This document shows positions 1 to 10,513 of a stretch of DNA of 64,000 nucleotides, in pieces. Source of the DNA: Mycteria americana (taxonomy: Eukaryota; Chordata; Aves; Ciconiiformes; Ciconiidae); assembly GCF_035582795.1 (NCBI RefSeq), contig NW_027445653.1:62001-126000 (forward strand), written 5' to 3'. The stretch's first letter is position 1. Every line of letters starts with the position of its first letter. The notes under the pieces were generated by a model, which saw only the letters and a program-made list of their open reading frames with translations, did no database searches and was not told the DNA's origin. A program made the position numbers and the translations under genes.

Positions 1-432
1 AAGATGAGTTACACGCGGTGTACAGAAAGACCATGGAAAACTGAGAAATGCGTCTGTGATCACGTCTGTCCCCATTCCGTGGTACTCCCACACTCCTTTC
101 ACACTCCCTTCCTCGCCAGCACTCGGGCCTTACGCAGTCTGCACAACATGTACAAGATGCTGACTTCACCAGATACTGCCCCAATCATCTCCTATTTGAT
201 TTCTGATCGGCTCAACTACTGCCACAGCCTTTTCTGGCCTTAGGCGCAGTCTTGCCCATTCTGACCCACTCAGAATGCTCCTACAAGGATCACCTACTCA
301 CTGCCTTAATTGCAACTAAGTCTTCTTAACACCCTGAAGCTGTTGCCATAACTTCACACATACAGTAAATATGGCTTTTCATGACTTACCCTCCTCCCTC
401 GTGTTATTTCCCACCGAGTACATGATGCCAGC

Positions 433-602
433 CCCTAAGTACATGTCCTGAGAGCGGCTTCCACCAAATGGTGGAAAAGAACACTTTTTTTTTTTTTAAT
501 ATGTGCTTTAAGCTCTCTACAGGACAGGCTCAGAGTCCATGACTATGGCTGGTAAAGTCCATAGAAATACAGAGTTGTGTAGGGATGAAAAATACCCACT
601 AG
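433..602 (+). repeat. Direct-repeat copy shared with 21,250-21,655
   Basis: The stretch beginning ACATGTCCTGAG, the 'cagagtccatg' segment and the 'tgtgtagggatgaaaaatac' segment recur in the same order and orientation at 21,250-21,655. The distal copy carries about 240 extra bases in the middle. No coding sense is apparent. It lies outside the left inverted arm and its partner lies at the right edge of the spacer, so it may mark a breakpoint of the local rearrangement. Confidence 0.6.
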
Positions 603-676
603 TTCAGCTCCTTTCAGTTGTTTAAGACAAGGCTTTGGCTAGAACACAGTCAAGAACATTTAAAAACAGAACTAAC

Positions 677-761
677 CTACACTCCCTCCTGGACTGGCAG
701 CTCTTTCTTCATCACTTCTTTGCCTTTCTTTAGTTCCTGGGGAGTACGTCTCAAGATTTTC
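677..761 (-). CDS. Candidate terminal coding exon of an unidentified gene
   Basis: On the minus strand a pyrimidine-rich tract ending TTTTAAACAG (just above 761) is followed by an open stretch that completes a split codon and encodes 27 basic, lysine-rich residues (KILRRTPQELKKGKEVMKKE and a short acidic tail) before a TAG at 677-679. The acceptor and the charged composition resemble a real last exon. No upstream exon lies inside the window and I do not recognise the protein. It could equally be a chance ORF beside a pyrimidine tract. Confidence 0.25.
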
Positions 762-1115
762 CTGTTTAAAAGAAACAAGAAAGATCACTGACAAATATAC
801 AGAAAACCTCCCATTCACATACATGGTGCCCACGCAGTAGCATCATCAAGGCCCTGCCTATACACAAAAGATGAAATCAATGCACTGGGGAGGAGAGAGC
901 AGGAACAGGTGACGGGGCCCCGGGGTGATGGAATTTGGCAATGGACTTTGAGAGTGTGGAGAGGAAAACTGGCAGCTCTTACACCCCAGGAGGTGTCACT
1001 GTCAACTCCAATAACCAAATGATGTTCCAAGCCAGACTAATCAAAAAGACTCAACAAGATGATGAACACAACTGCACATTCACAAGAGATGGCATTAGAT
1101 GACACAAATTTTGTG

Positions 1116-1600
1116 TGCTCAGGGCCAGGACAGACCTGCTAGGGCCAAGCGGCCCCACCCCTCCTTTTTGTGCTCCGGCCAGGACACACCTTATAAGGCC
1201 ATGCAGCCCCACCCCTCCTTTGTGTGCTCAGGGCCAGGACATACCTTATAAGGCCATGCAGCTCCACCCCTCCTTTGTGTGCTCAGGGCCAGGACATACC
1301 TTATAAGGCCATGCAGCCCCACCCCTCCTTTGTGTGCTCAGGGCCAGGACATACCTTATAAGGCCATGCAGCCCCACCCCTCCTTTGTGTGCTCAGGGCC
1401 AGGACATTCCTTATAAGGCCATGCAGCCCCACCCCTCCTTTGTGTGCTCAGGGCCAGGACATACCTTATAAGGCCATGCAGCCCCACCCCTCCTTTGTGT
1501 GCTCAGGGCCAGGACATACCTTATAAGGCCATGCAGCCCCACCCCTCCTTTGTGTGCTCGGGGCCAGGACACGTATATGAGGCCATACTCACCCACCCCT
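1116..1600 (+). repeat. 55-bp tandem repeat with CArG/TATA-like cores, upstream of RIMBP3-like copy 1
   Basis: Seven near-identical units carry the decamer CCTTATAAGG at 1189, 1244, 1299, 1354, 1409, 1464 and 1519, exactly 55 bp apart. The rest of the unit reads roughly CATGCAGCCCCACCCCTCC then TTTGTGTGCTCAGGGCCAGG. A degenerate unit precedes the array. A final one (CGTATATGAGG near 1572) ends it about 150 bp before the conserved start position of the downstream gene. CCTTATAAGG fits the SRF-binding CArG consensus CC(A/T)6GG and also contains TATAA, so each unit resembles a core-promoter module. A diverged version of the array fronts the second gene copy at 24.4-24.6 kb. Confidence 0.9.
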
Positions 1601-1664
1601 GGCTGATTGCAGACGCTGTCTCCACTCCTGCATGCTCAAGGGAGGCAGCAGCTGCTGAGAGGGA

Positions 1665-3885
1665 GTGACGTGCAACGTTGGTGGCTGTTGGTGGCAGCGT
1701 TTGGTTGCCATCCCCACAGCCGTGAGCCGGGACGGTGCAGGACGGGGGCCCGTGGCACACAGCCGCCCCTCGCCCCGCCATGGCCCGGCACAGGACGAGC
1801 ACAAGCGGCAGCTGGAGAGGCTGCGGGCTGAGCTGGAGGCTGAGCGACTCCGCGCCCAAGAGCTGCGCCGCCGCTTCGCTGCTGAAACTCGCGAGCTGAA
1901 GGAGGCGGCAGAGCGGGACCGGCAGCTCCTGGCCGAACGGCTGCACTCCAGATGGGAGCAGCGGCAGGCACGGGAGCTCCAGCGGCTGCGGGAGCTGAAC
2001 CAGCAGCAGCGGGCGGTGGAGATCCGCCAGCTGCTGCGCTCAAAGGAGGCTGAGCTGCGCAAGGTGCAGGGGATGCTGCTGCAGCAGCGCGACGATGCCA
2101 TCCCTCAGGCACGGGACCTGCAGCAGCAGCTGGCCAAGAAGCTGCTGAGAGGAGACTGGAGCAGCAGCGAGGCCCGCAGCAAGCTCCATGACGTCCTCAG
2201 CAAGCTGTGCTGGGAGACCAATGGCAAGCAGGCCGCCCACATCCACCACCTTGAAGATGAACTGCTGCTGCAGAGGAGATGCTTCCTAAAGTACGTCTTG
2301 GAGCAGTTCGAGGGTGAGCAGCCCACCACCGGCAATGAGGAGGCCAGGGCCAAGGCTACGGCCTGGCACTGCCTGCAGAACCTCCTGGGTACCAGCGCCA
2401 TCGAGCCCTGCTCTTTGGAGAGCCTCATGGCATCTTCCTCCTGCGATGGAGAAGGGCAGCAGAAAACCCATGAGGGCTTAAAAGACACTCGCCTCCAGGA
2501 GGAAGGGAACAGCATGGAGGTTTTGCTCGAGGCTGTGGGGCAAGACTTGGTGCCGCACTGCTTGGACTCCCTGCCACAAGGAAGGACTGGCAGCGGGCGG
2601 TCTGTGGCAGAGGTGGGTGTTCAGACTGTAGGGCAGCAGGAGGACTGCCTGCCTGGCAGCACTCACAGCAGGCTGCTGGAGCAGAACACCCACCTCCAGA
2701 GCGCCCTGAAGGACCTCGAGAGGCGATACAGTGTCCTTCAAGAGGAGAACTGTCTGCTGAGGAAGGGAAGCTGTCCTGAAGTGCGGGAGAAGTGGGAGAG
2801 GCTCAAGCAGAAGACTGTTAAGCTGAGTCTCATTAGCAAGCAGCTGCAAGAAAGAGCCAGGCAACTGCAGAACATCGCTTGCATGATCAATACTTGGGTG
2901 CCACTGCCCATCCAAAGCTCCACTGAGGAACTGTGTCTGACATCGTTTTCTCAGCAGAGGGCTGGAGAAAGGGGAGAGCCTGCTGGAGCTTTGCTGGCAC
3001 AGGACAAGCAGGATGACTTGTCAGAGAAGGCACCTGAGGAGCTTCAGGCCCAAGCAGCTGCAGATGAAGAGGGCTCCTCTCATGTGAGCACCCACAGCCC
3101 AACTTGTGAGGAGCTACAGGTGCAGCTGACAGAGATGACCAATGCAAACACCCCACTGGCTGAAGAAAATGCTCGCCTCTGTGGGCAGATGGATTTGACA
3201 GAAAGGGCAACTAAGGCGAGTGGCAGAGGAGCGAGATTCTGCCATCCGAACAAACGTCTGTCTGCAAACCCAGCTGGAAGAGGCAGAGCACAAACTGAAA
3301 GCCATGAGAGAAATGGCAGAAAGAAGTCAAGAGCTGGAGAAGGAACATGAGGAGACAAAGTTAGCGCTCCAGAGGAAAGTAGAGGAAGGCGAGCGTTTGC
3401 AGAGAGCCCTCAGACAGAAGTGCGCAGGGAACACAAAGATACCCTGCAATTCTTTCGAGCCCAGGTGGCTGAACGGAATGATCGGTGTCAGAAGCCAAAG
3501 GAACAACACCAGCAGCTATTTCAGGAACTTGAACGGCTGGAAAGAGAAAGATCCAACCGTATCATTTCCAGGCGGCACCAGGCTATGCCGGGAGTAGACA
3601 AGGAGTCCATCGTCCTGAAGGCTACGAGAAAACAACCGGCAGAGCTTCGACCATTCATAGTTCCATACAGCTATGATCCTTTCGATGGTCCCAATGAGTG
3701 GCCTGGACTAGAAGCTTCCTCTAGTTGCTGGACAATGTTTTTACGTCTTTGGAGATGTGGATGAAGACAGATGGTATGTGGGAGAGCTGACCGAGGGCAC
3801 AAGAGGATTTGTCCCCTCTAATCTTGTTGAAGAAGTTTCAGATGACGACATGATGACACCAGAGTCTCCAGAGACAAGTGGATGA
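1665..3885 (+). pseudogene. RIMBP3-like coiled-coil/SH3 gene, frameshifted copy 1
   Basis: The first reading frame (ATG 1665 to about 3217) encodes a Glu/Arg/Leu-rich coiled coil with segments such as RQLLRSKEAELRKVQ and CFLKYVLEQF that resemble the N-terminal half of RIMS-binding protein 3. The frame then shifts near 3217, near 3405-3415 and near 3711-3716. The last two pieces together cover an SH3 domain: YSYDPFDGPNE, then [14 protein letters not shown] and [12 protein letters not shown], with a TGA at 3883-3885. RIMBP SH3 domains bind proline-rich ligands such as RIM and calcium-channel tails; RIMBP3 itself is a manchette-associated testis protein in mammals. No introns are evident, as in mammalian RIMBP3. 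The conserved start seen in copy 2 is GTG here (1722-1724), so only the upstream ATG at 1665 is in frame. Three frameshifts suggest a pseudogene, but assembly indels cannot be excluded. Confidence 0.65.
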
Positions 3886-5299
3886 TGTCTGTCCTGTCTT
3901 ATAATACCTTCTTAAATCTTTTCTCAACTATCGCTCTGTGTAATCTCACTCTGTATCCTGTGTGTATGTGAACTGCAAGGACTCTGTGCCAGCTACTGGG
4001 GGGCTGGCATGGGTGGATGGGTGCCAGCTACTGGGGTCAAGCAGGGGGTGTAGGCAGCCCTGGCTTGTTGTGCCAGCTACTGGCGTGGGTCCCAGTGCAG
4101 CTGGTGGAGTGAGTGGGGGGTCTCAGTGCAGCTACTGCAGGGAGTGGGGGTCTTGGCCACCAGGCACTGGGGCAGGAACAGTGTGTGTTACCGGCGTGAG
4201 TGAGGCGAGTGGGAGGCGCTGTGAGTGTCTGCATCTTCCCCAGACCTGGTGTGCATGGGGTGTGCGTGTGCATTCACCAGCAAACTTCAGGCTGGACCAG
4301 CTGGTGACTCGGGGGGCCTCATCTCTGGGCTGGGGTATCAGGCAGCAAAGGGTCCGTGCTGGCACCTGGGGAGATGGGCGAGTGTGGGCTGCCTGCGGGA
4401 CAAACGGGTGAGTGCTGCTTGTTTTAGGGAGCTCCAAGATGGACCAGCCAGCGAGTAGGGGACCTGTGGGGTGGGTCAGAGGGTTGAGATCTGGGCAGGG
4501 GTACTGGGGGGACAGAGGGACCATGTCAGCATGCAAGGAATCTGTGACCATGCGTGTGCTTGTGAACCTAGAGAGTGTCGTGTGCGGGCCTGCACTGGTG
4601 ACCTGGTCTCTGCCAGCCCAGGAGGAGGAGGGGATGTGGCTGTCTGTGTCTGTGGTTTATGTGAGTCCTGCCTTTTGTGTCTGTGTGTGTGTGTGCATCC
4701 CTGGGATGCACACTCAGCTTCGCTACAAGTCCCACGTGCAAGCAGGGAAGTGGCAGCTGCATCCCTCAGCCTGGGCAAAGACCTCTGGTCCTCAGGCACC
4801 AGGCTGGGCTCCAGGAGATGGGCAGGACCATACTGAGGACAATCCATGCTTTTGGAACCGGTCTCTCTCCACTGTGCCTCTGAGAGCCTGCCCTCTCAAC
4901 CATCACAGATCATCTTCCTCCTCTTATGTGGACTGAGGAGATGTTGCACAGCAGAAGCTGGCACCTCTTCAGACCCCCTGACAGCCACATGGGACCCCTC
5001 AGCCCTGCATGCCATCCAAGCTCTGCTCTTGCAACAACATACACAGCCAAATTTGCCAGAGCAGAGCACCAGTCCCCTAAACAATGCACCTCTCTGCTGC
5101 CCTGTCCCTGGTTGGGAGGGACTGACAAAAGGCATGGGGCTACAAGGAGAACAAACCTCACACAGTGGAAAAAACAAACCTGAGAGCCACGTGGAAGGAG
5201 TCCTGGGAGGAAGATGAGCTGGCACTCTCTTCCCTGGACAAAGAAAAGAACATGGGAGAAACCTGGCAGTACAAAAGAACAGCAAAAATGAAAAACAAA
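3886..5299. other. Non-coding 3' flank of RIMBP3-like copy 1
   Basis: About 3912-4000 aligns with the reverse complement of about 23,100-23,190, the 3' side of RIMBP3-like copy 2 (shared TTAAATCTTTT and ATCCTGTGTGTATGTGAACTG), so this is 3' UTR or flank. From 4000 to 4150 the phrase GCCAGCTACTGG recurs imperfectly. A short GT run lies near 4680. The remaining ORFs are short and show no domain, so no gene is called. Confidence 0.55.
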
Positions 5300-5880
5300 A
5301 AAGAAGTCTTCATACAAAGAAAAACAAACGAAGGAGGTAGCTGCAGCTGTTCTGTGGCTAGCAGGTGAGGAACCTCCTCCAGAGGAGAAAAACTGCCAGG
5401 AAAAACTGCCTGGTGGGTGGGGTCTGTGGGGCCTACCCTGGATATCAGCTGTCTCCAGAGGAGGCCAAAAGACTCTGGGAGATGTGGGGAGGAGTCCAGG
5501 GAGCTACTGGGCATGGACCTGCCTCCACCATACAGAAGATTTCTCGGGTAGCTACCTTGGAGGAGTCTGGGGCTTCTACCCGTGATTTCAGCTCTCTCCA
5601 GATGAAAACAAATACTCCTGGAGACGCCTGGGAGGAGACCCAGAGAGCTACCAGACAGGGAACGGTCTCCAACATGGACAAAATTCCTCGCGTAGCTACC
5701 TCGGAGGAATCTGGGGCTGCTACATGGGACTTCAGCTGTCTCCAGGGCAGGCCAAAACATTCCGGAGCACTTTGGGAGGAGTCGCAGGGAGCTTACGGGC
5801 ATGGAAATGCCTCCATGGACAAAACTCCTCAAGTAGCTACCCTGGAGACATCTCGGACTGCTACCTGGGACTTCATCAGG
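5300..5880 (+). repeat. 144-bp satellite, left-arm block 1
   Basis: About three to four tandem units contain GAGGAGTCTGGGGCTGCTACC, a segment ending CTGTCTCCAG and a segment with GGGAGCTACTGGGCATGGAC. The anchor GCTACC falls at 5551, 5695 and 5835. One unit is 48 codons, so one frame stays open through the block (207 codons, 5365-5988) and reads as a degenerate peptide repeat. The same satellite is inverted at 27.95-29.33 kb. There is no recognisable protein domain, so I treat it as satellite DNA. Confidence 0.85.
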
Positions 5881-6184
5881 GCCCCTGTGTGCATGGTATT
5901 AATGCACCTAGAATACACTTTTCATTCAAGGGTAAATCCTCGAATGCCCTTTCTCCACACATCCAATATTGCCCTGGCAGTTCTGTAAATACGGTAATAT
6001 AATCTTCAAATACATCTGAGGCATGTGAATTATTTCCTGTGAAAGGGTTAGCATGTGCTGGATTTGGTTGTTTAGGGAAAGCAGTAAGGTTCAGACCCAG
6101 CCTAGATGAATCAGAACAATCAGGGCCCTATAGGCCCATAGTGGAAACCAAAAGTTTATGTTTATCTTTATTTCCAATTACCTT
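5881..6184. other. Unassigned sequence between satellite blocks
   Basis: This AT-richer stretch lies between the end of the first 144-bp satellite block and the short-period repeat. I see no exon, RNA gene or transposon signature in it. Confidence 0.4.
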
Positions 6185-7170
6185 TAGCAATGGTATCTGC
6201 ATCTGCAATGGTATCTGCTTTGGGGAGTTGCAGACGACAGTACAGTTGCACCCATAGCACTGCAGATGCAGATACCTTTGCAGGTGGCGTTGCAGGATCA
6301 AATACCATTGCAGGCACCATTTCAGCTGCACAGACCACTGCTGATAACCCTGCAGATGCCACTGGCCAAGCAAATTGCCCTGCAGGTGCAGGTACCACTG
6401 CAGCTGAAGAAACCAGTGCAGGTGCCATGGCAGATGCAGAGGCCCTGGCAGATACCGATAGCATTACGCATACCGATGCAGATACCAATGCCATTGCGGA
6501 TGCCACTACCACTGCTGTCACAGATCCTGATACCAGTACAGAGACAGTCACACCGATACCGAGACCGGTAGTGGTACAGAGACACTAGAGACACCAGTAC
6601 AGAGACAGCAATACCGTTACAGAAACTCGCACCGATACCCGCACCTATAGTGGTACACAGACCACTAGAGATACCCTTGCTGACGCTATTTCAGCTAGAG
6701 AGGGAATTACACGTAGACATGCACAACCCAAACCCACCTGCACATACACAACCCACTGCAAGATACACACACCACCAGCAATGCAGATACAGTTTCAGGT
6801 ACAGTTACGGCTCCCAGTAGAGGCACAGCTACTGGCACCACCAGAAATACAGCTACCGCTACCATCACAGAGACCAAGGCAATTACAGGCACAGATTCAC
6901 ACTGAATTGCCCACAGAATTGCAGATGCAGCCACAACATAGACACAATTCCAGATACAGGAGCAATTGCACATACAATTAAGGATACCTCAACAGTCACA
7001 CATTCAAGCGCACACTCAATTACCCAAACAACAGCAGATACAGCAAGTGACACCATCACCGACTGAGGTCACTTGACAGACAGAGGGACCATTGCACAGA
7101 AAGGCACTGCTACAAACACAGCTACCGTTACACACAGGTGTGCTGTTACAGGGAGAGATACAGCTAAATT
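6185..7170. repeat. Degenerate short-period repeat (GCAGATACC-type)
   Basis: For nearly 1 kb the sequence is built from variants of GCAGATACC, ACCATTGCAG and ACAGATACCA in a roughly 6/12/18-bp rhythm, becoming more diverged after 6,600 (ACAGTTAC, ACAGAGAC). One frame gives an Ala/Thr/Asp-rich peptide (132 codons from 6190) simply because the period is a multiple of three. The block splits the 144-bp satellite and I see no counterpart in the right arm. Confidence 0.7.
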
Positions 7171-7189
7171 CTACAGGTAACTACACAGA

Positions 7190-8340
7190 CAGTCACCCAG
7201 AGGGACTTGAGCTATACCCAGGATCAGCCAAAACAATCCACATCTGCCTGCTAGGACTCCCCCAGAGCTACGGGGCATGGCCCTGCCTCCAACATAGACA
7301 AAACTCTGCAGGTTGCATCTTTGGAGGAGTCCGGGGCTGCTACCTGCGCAATTCAGCTTTCTCTAGAGGAAACCAACACACTCCTGGACGTGCCTGGGAG
7401 ACTTCCTGGAGAGCTCCTAGGAATGCACCTTCCTCGAAGACATGCAAAGTTCTTGGCGTAGTTAACTTAGACAAGTCTGGGGCTGCTACCTGAGAGGAGT
7501 CCCGGAGTGCTACCAGCATGGACCTGCTTCCAACAGGAAAAAAACTCTTCAGGGAACTACTTAGGAGGAGTCTGGGGCTGCTACCCATGACTTCGGCTGT
7601 CTCCTGAGGAAGCCAAAACACTCTTGGAGATGTCAGGGAGGAGCCCCGGGGAGACACTGGCCAGGGACCTGCCTCAAATACCAAAAAACTTTTCACATAG
7701 CTCCCTAGGAGGAGTCTGGGGCTGCTACCTGAGACGGGAGCTATATCCAGGACAGGCCAAAACACTCCAAATCTGCCAGCTGAGAGTCCCAGAGAGCTAC
7801 AGGGCATGGAACTGCCTCCAACATTGACAAAATTCCTCGGCTTGCTTCCTTGGAGGAGTCTGTGCGTGCTACCTGCCAAATTCAGCTGCCTCCAGGGGAA
7901 CCACAACATTCCGCAGCTGCCTGGAACAAGTCCCAGGGAGCTACCGGCCATGGACCTTCCTCCAAATTGAATAAAATGCCTTGGCTAGCAAACTTGGAGG
8001 AGGCTGGGGCTGCTACCCAGGATTTCAGCTGTCTCCTGAGGAGGCCAACACGCTCCTGGAGATGCTTGGGAGAGGACCCGGGGAGCAACAGGGCATGGAC
8101 CTGCCCCAACATAGACAAAACGCCTTGAGCAGCTAACCTGGAGAAGCCTGGAGATGCTTCCTGGGATTTCAGGCTTCTCCACATGAGGCCAAGAAAATCC
8201 TGGTCATTCCTGGCAGAATTCCCAGGGAGCTACTGAGCAGGGACTTTCCTCCCACATCAACAATGCTTTTTGCGCAGCGACATTCCAAGACTCTGGGGCT
8301 GCTACCTGGGAACTCACCTGCCTCCACTGGAAACCAGTAT
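7190..8340 (+). repeat. 144-bp satellite, left-arm block 2
   Basis: The satellite resumes with the anchor GGGGCTGCTACC at about 7336, 7482, 7577, 7721, 7864, 8009, 8152 and 8298. Spacing is 143-146 bp except for one shortened unit of about 95 bp. Units diverge by scattered substitutions and small indels. Open frames of 60-200 codons occur on both strands, but none is shared by all units. Confidence 0.85.
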
Positions 8341-8429
8341 GTCCCTTCAGCTGCCTGGGAGGAGGTGTATGACACCACAGGCACCTCCACCAGCCAGCTG
8401 CATTCTCCTGCCCTGTCAACTACTCAGCC

Positions 8430-8985
8430 ATCAGGGACATGAGAAGCAGCTGCACAGGGCAGGGGCCTGCTCCAAACTGTCATCTGCCTGGGATCCTGGG
8501 ACATCATAAGCACCTGCACCAGCCAGCTGCATGCTCCTGCCCTATCAGCTACAGTGCCACCAGTGACATCACAAGCAGCTGCACAACCCAGGGGCCTACT
8601 CCTTCTCTACCACCTACTCAGGCCCATGTGACATCACAAGCAAATGACGAAGCCAGGTGCATGCTCCTGCCCTATCACCTAGTCAGCCACCTATGACATC
8701 ACAAGCACCTGCACATGCCAGGGTCCTGCTCTGCACCTAGTGGCTACTCATCCAACACTGCCCTCCCAGGAACCTGAAGAAGGCAGGGGCCTCCTCCTAC
8801 CCTATCACCTACTCATCCACCCATGACATCACAAGCACCACCACAAGCCAGGGGCCTATTCCAAACTTATCACCTACTCTGCTTCCTATGACCTCACTAG
8901 CATCTGCACAAGCCAGGGGCCTGCTCCTGCCCTATCAGCTCCTCACACACCTCTGACCTCACAACCACCTGCACAGCAGCAGCCT
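8430..8985 (+). repeat. 65-bp tandem repeat with TGACATCA motifs
   Basis: About eight or nine units of 63-68 bp follow the pattern (T)GACATCACAAGCACCTGCAC, AGCCAGGGGCCTGCTCCTGC, CCTATCACCTACTCAGCCACC. Unit starts are recognisable near 8434, 8498, 8562, 8630, 8693, 8823, 8888 and 8953. The octamer TGACATCA or TGACCTCA in each unit is one base from a CRE-like TGACGTCA. The right arm holds two units in inverse orientation near 27,250-27,345. Confidence 0.8.
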
Positions 8986-10513
8986 CCTCACTCCCAACAC
9001 CACGCCTTTTTCCCCTCCGTCTCCATCTCTGTCTCCCATCTCCCCCTGCTCTCCTCTCTCCCAGGCACCTTTCTCACCCACTCCACCACCTCCCAATGCC
9101 TCTGCCTCTCTCTCTGCTTGTGTGGCACTTGCTACCTCGGAAGCATTGTCCCAGCCACGTCACCTGCATCTCCTTCTCTTCTCCCTCTGCTCTCATCCTG
9201 ACTGCGACAGCTGTCTGATGCACTTTTTCACCTCATGGGCCCCCCTTGTCCTGCCTCCCTTCTGCTCTTAAATCTTGTTCCTGCACGAGTAGTGACAATC
9301 AGCCAGTGTCCCCCCTCTGGAATCTTAACTTCATCCTCCTGAGCTGGACACCTGCTGGGAACTGTCACCATCAGCCCCGGCTCTCATTAAAGTCTTCTCC
9401 TGGCACAGGCCCAGCTCTGCTGTGCTTGCTGTGTGCCATGCTTCCTGAAGGACAACAGCAACACTCAAAGTTACTCCTGGGCAACGTCCTGCTGGGAAGA
9501 GCTGATTTCAAGGCAGCTCGGCAGCAGACCCTGAGGCCGTGCCAGGGGTGGGCATATCTGGCTCCTTCCAACAGGATTTTGGAAAGCCTGTTCCCAGCTG
9601 TGAGCGCCAGGCCAAGGGCATGGGGAAGAAACAGCTCCCAGCCTCCAACTGGCCTCTCTCCCCAAACACCTGAAACTTCCAAACAGCCTCTCCTTCCAAC
9701 TCAATTATCTCCAGTTTTGAAAAAAAAACACAACTCCCCTGATGTTGGGTATCTGAGACACGTTTAATAAAACAATGCACCCTCAGAGATTTTGTTTGTT
9801 CACCTTGAGCTGAGGGGAAGCTGCGTGTGTGGGTGAGGACGATCTGCTTTCCCCATTTAATTTCCATGCCTCAGCAAAAACACTGCAAGATTCAGACTAG
9901 GGGACAGCACTGAAATCAAAAGGGTAAGCGACCAAGGCGGCTCCAAATGCACATTTCCACCTGACTCCCTTAAACAAAACAGACCTGGGATCCTGATTGC
10001 TCACTTCAGCCTGGAATAGCCCCATTCCTCATCCAAAAGCTACTGTGTGCCTGGCTGACAACAGGCACAATCCACTCAGTGAGCAATCAGAGCTCAACAC
10101 TGCACTTTCCTGGGTCAAGTTTCCTTGGAAAACTTCTTTCCTGGGTTGTTTTAAAATCTGTAACTGCAAGAAAACATCCCTGACAGGTTGACCTGAGCTT
10201 CCTGGATGTGTTAAAACCATCCACCCTCTGCACCCCCATTTCCCAAGAGCCGGCAGCACAGCCTGGCTGGGGGGAACGGCACGAATCAGAGCTGGGGGCC
10301 GAGAGAGGAGCACAAGCATCTGCCAAGGGAGCTGCATCCAGCCAGGAGCACTCCCCACTGGCTTCTTGGACAACAAAGCCCCGGTATGTGCTCCCACCAG
10401 CAGGGACAAACAACTTCCAACATTTCCCTCATTGCCCAGGGATTCCCGGGGCCATCAAGAGCTACCTCTCTGTGGCACCACACAGTTCTGCTACCGATGG
10501 TGTGCAGGGTCAC
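8986..10513 (+). repeat. Left-arm block of the inverted duplication (partner 24,663-27,240)
   Basis: Most of this interval is present in inverse orientation on the right. For example, the ctcattaaagtcttctcctggcacagg region near 9390 matches the 26.8-kb region, and the 9770-10,513 segment matches 24,663-25,410. Homology stops abruptly at about 10,513, just after TGCAGGGTCA. The ORFs here are fragmentary and show no domain. The right copy carries an extra ~1.04 kb, placed at about 9728 of this copy. Confidence 0.8.

Noticed and set aside
4-243. 79-codon plus-strand ORF at the window start
   Set aside because: No domain, no splice or promoter context, and ordinary length for chance.
1521-2515. 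Several 130-170-codon minus-strand ORFs opposite RIMBP3-like copy 1
   Set aside because: Arg/Ser/Ala-rich antisense shadows of a GC-rich coiled-coil gene.
4678-4700. GT dinucleotide run
   Set aside because: Only a few repeats; not a notable microsatellite.
5365-5988. 207-codon ORF across the 144-bp satellite
   Set aside because: It stays open because the unit is 48 codons; other frames are open too and the frame is not kept in the rest of the array.
5300-8985. Regular repeats considered as a CRISPR array
   Set aside because: Eukaryotic context, units are full-length tandem copies without unique spacers.
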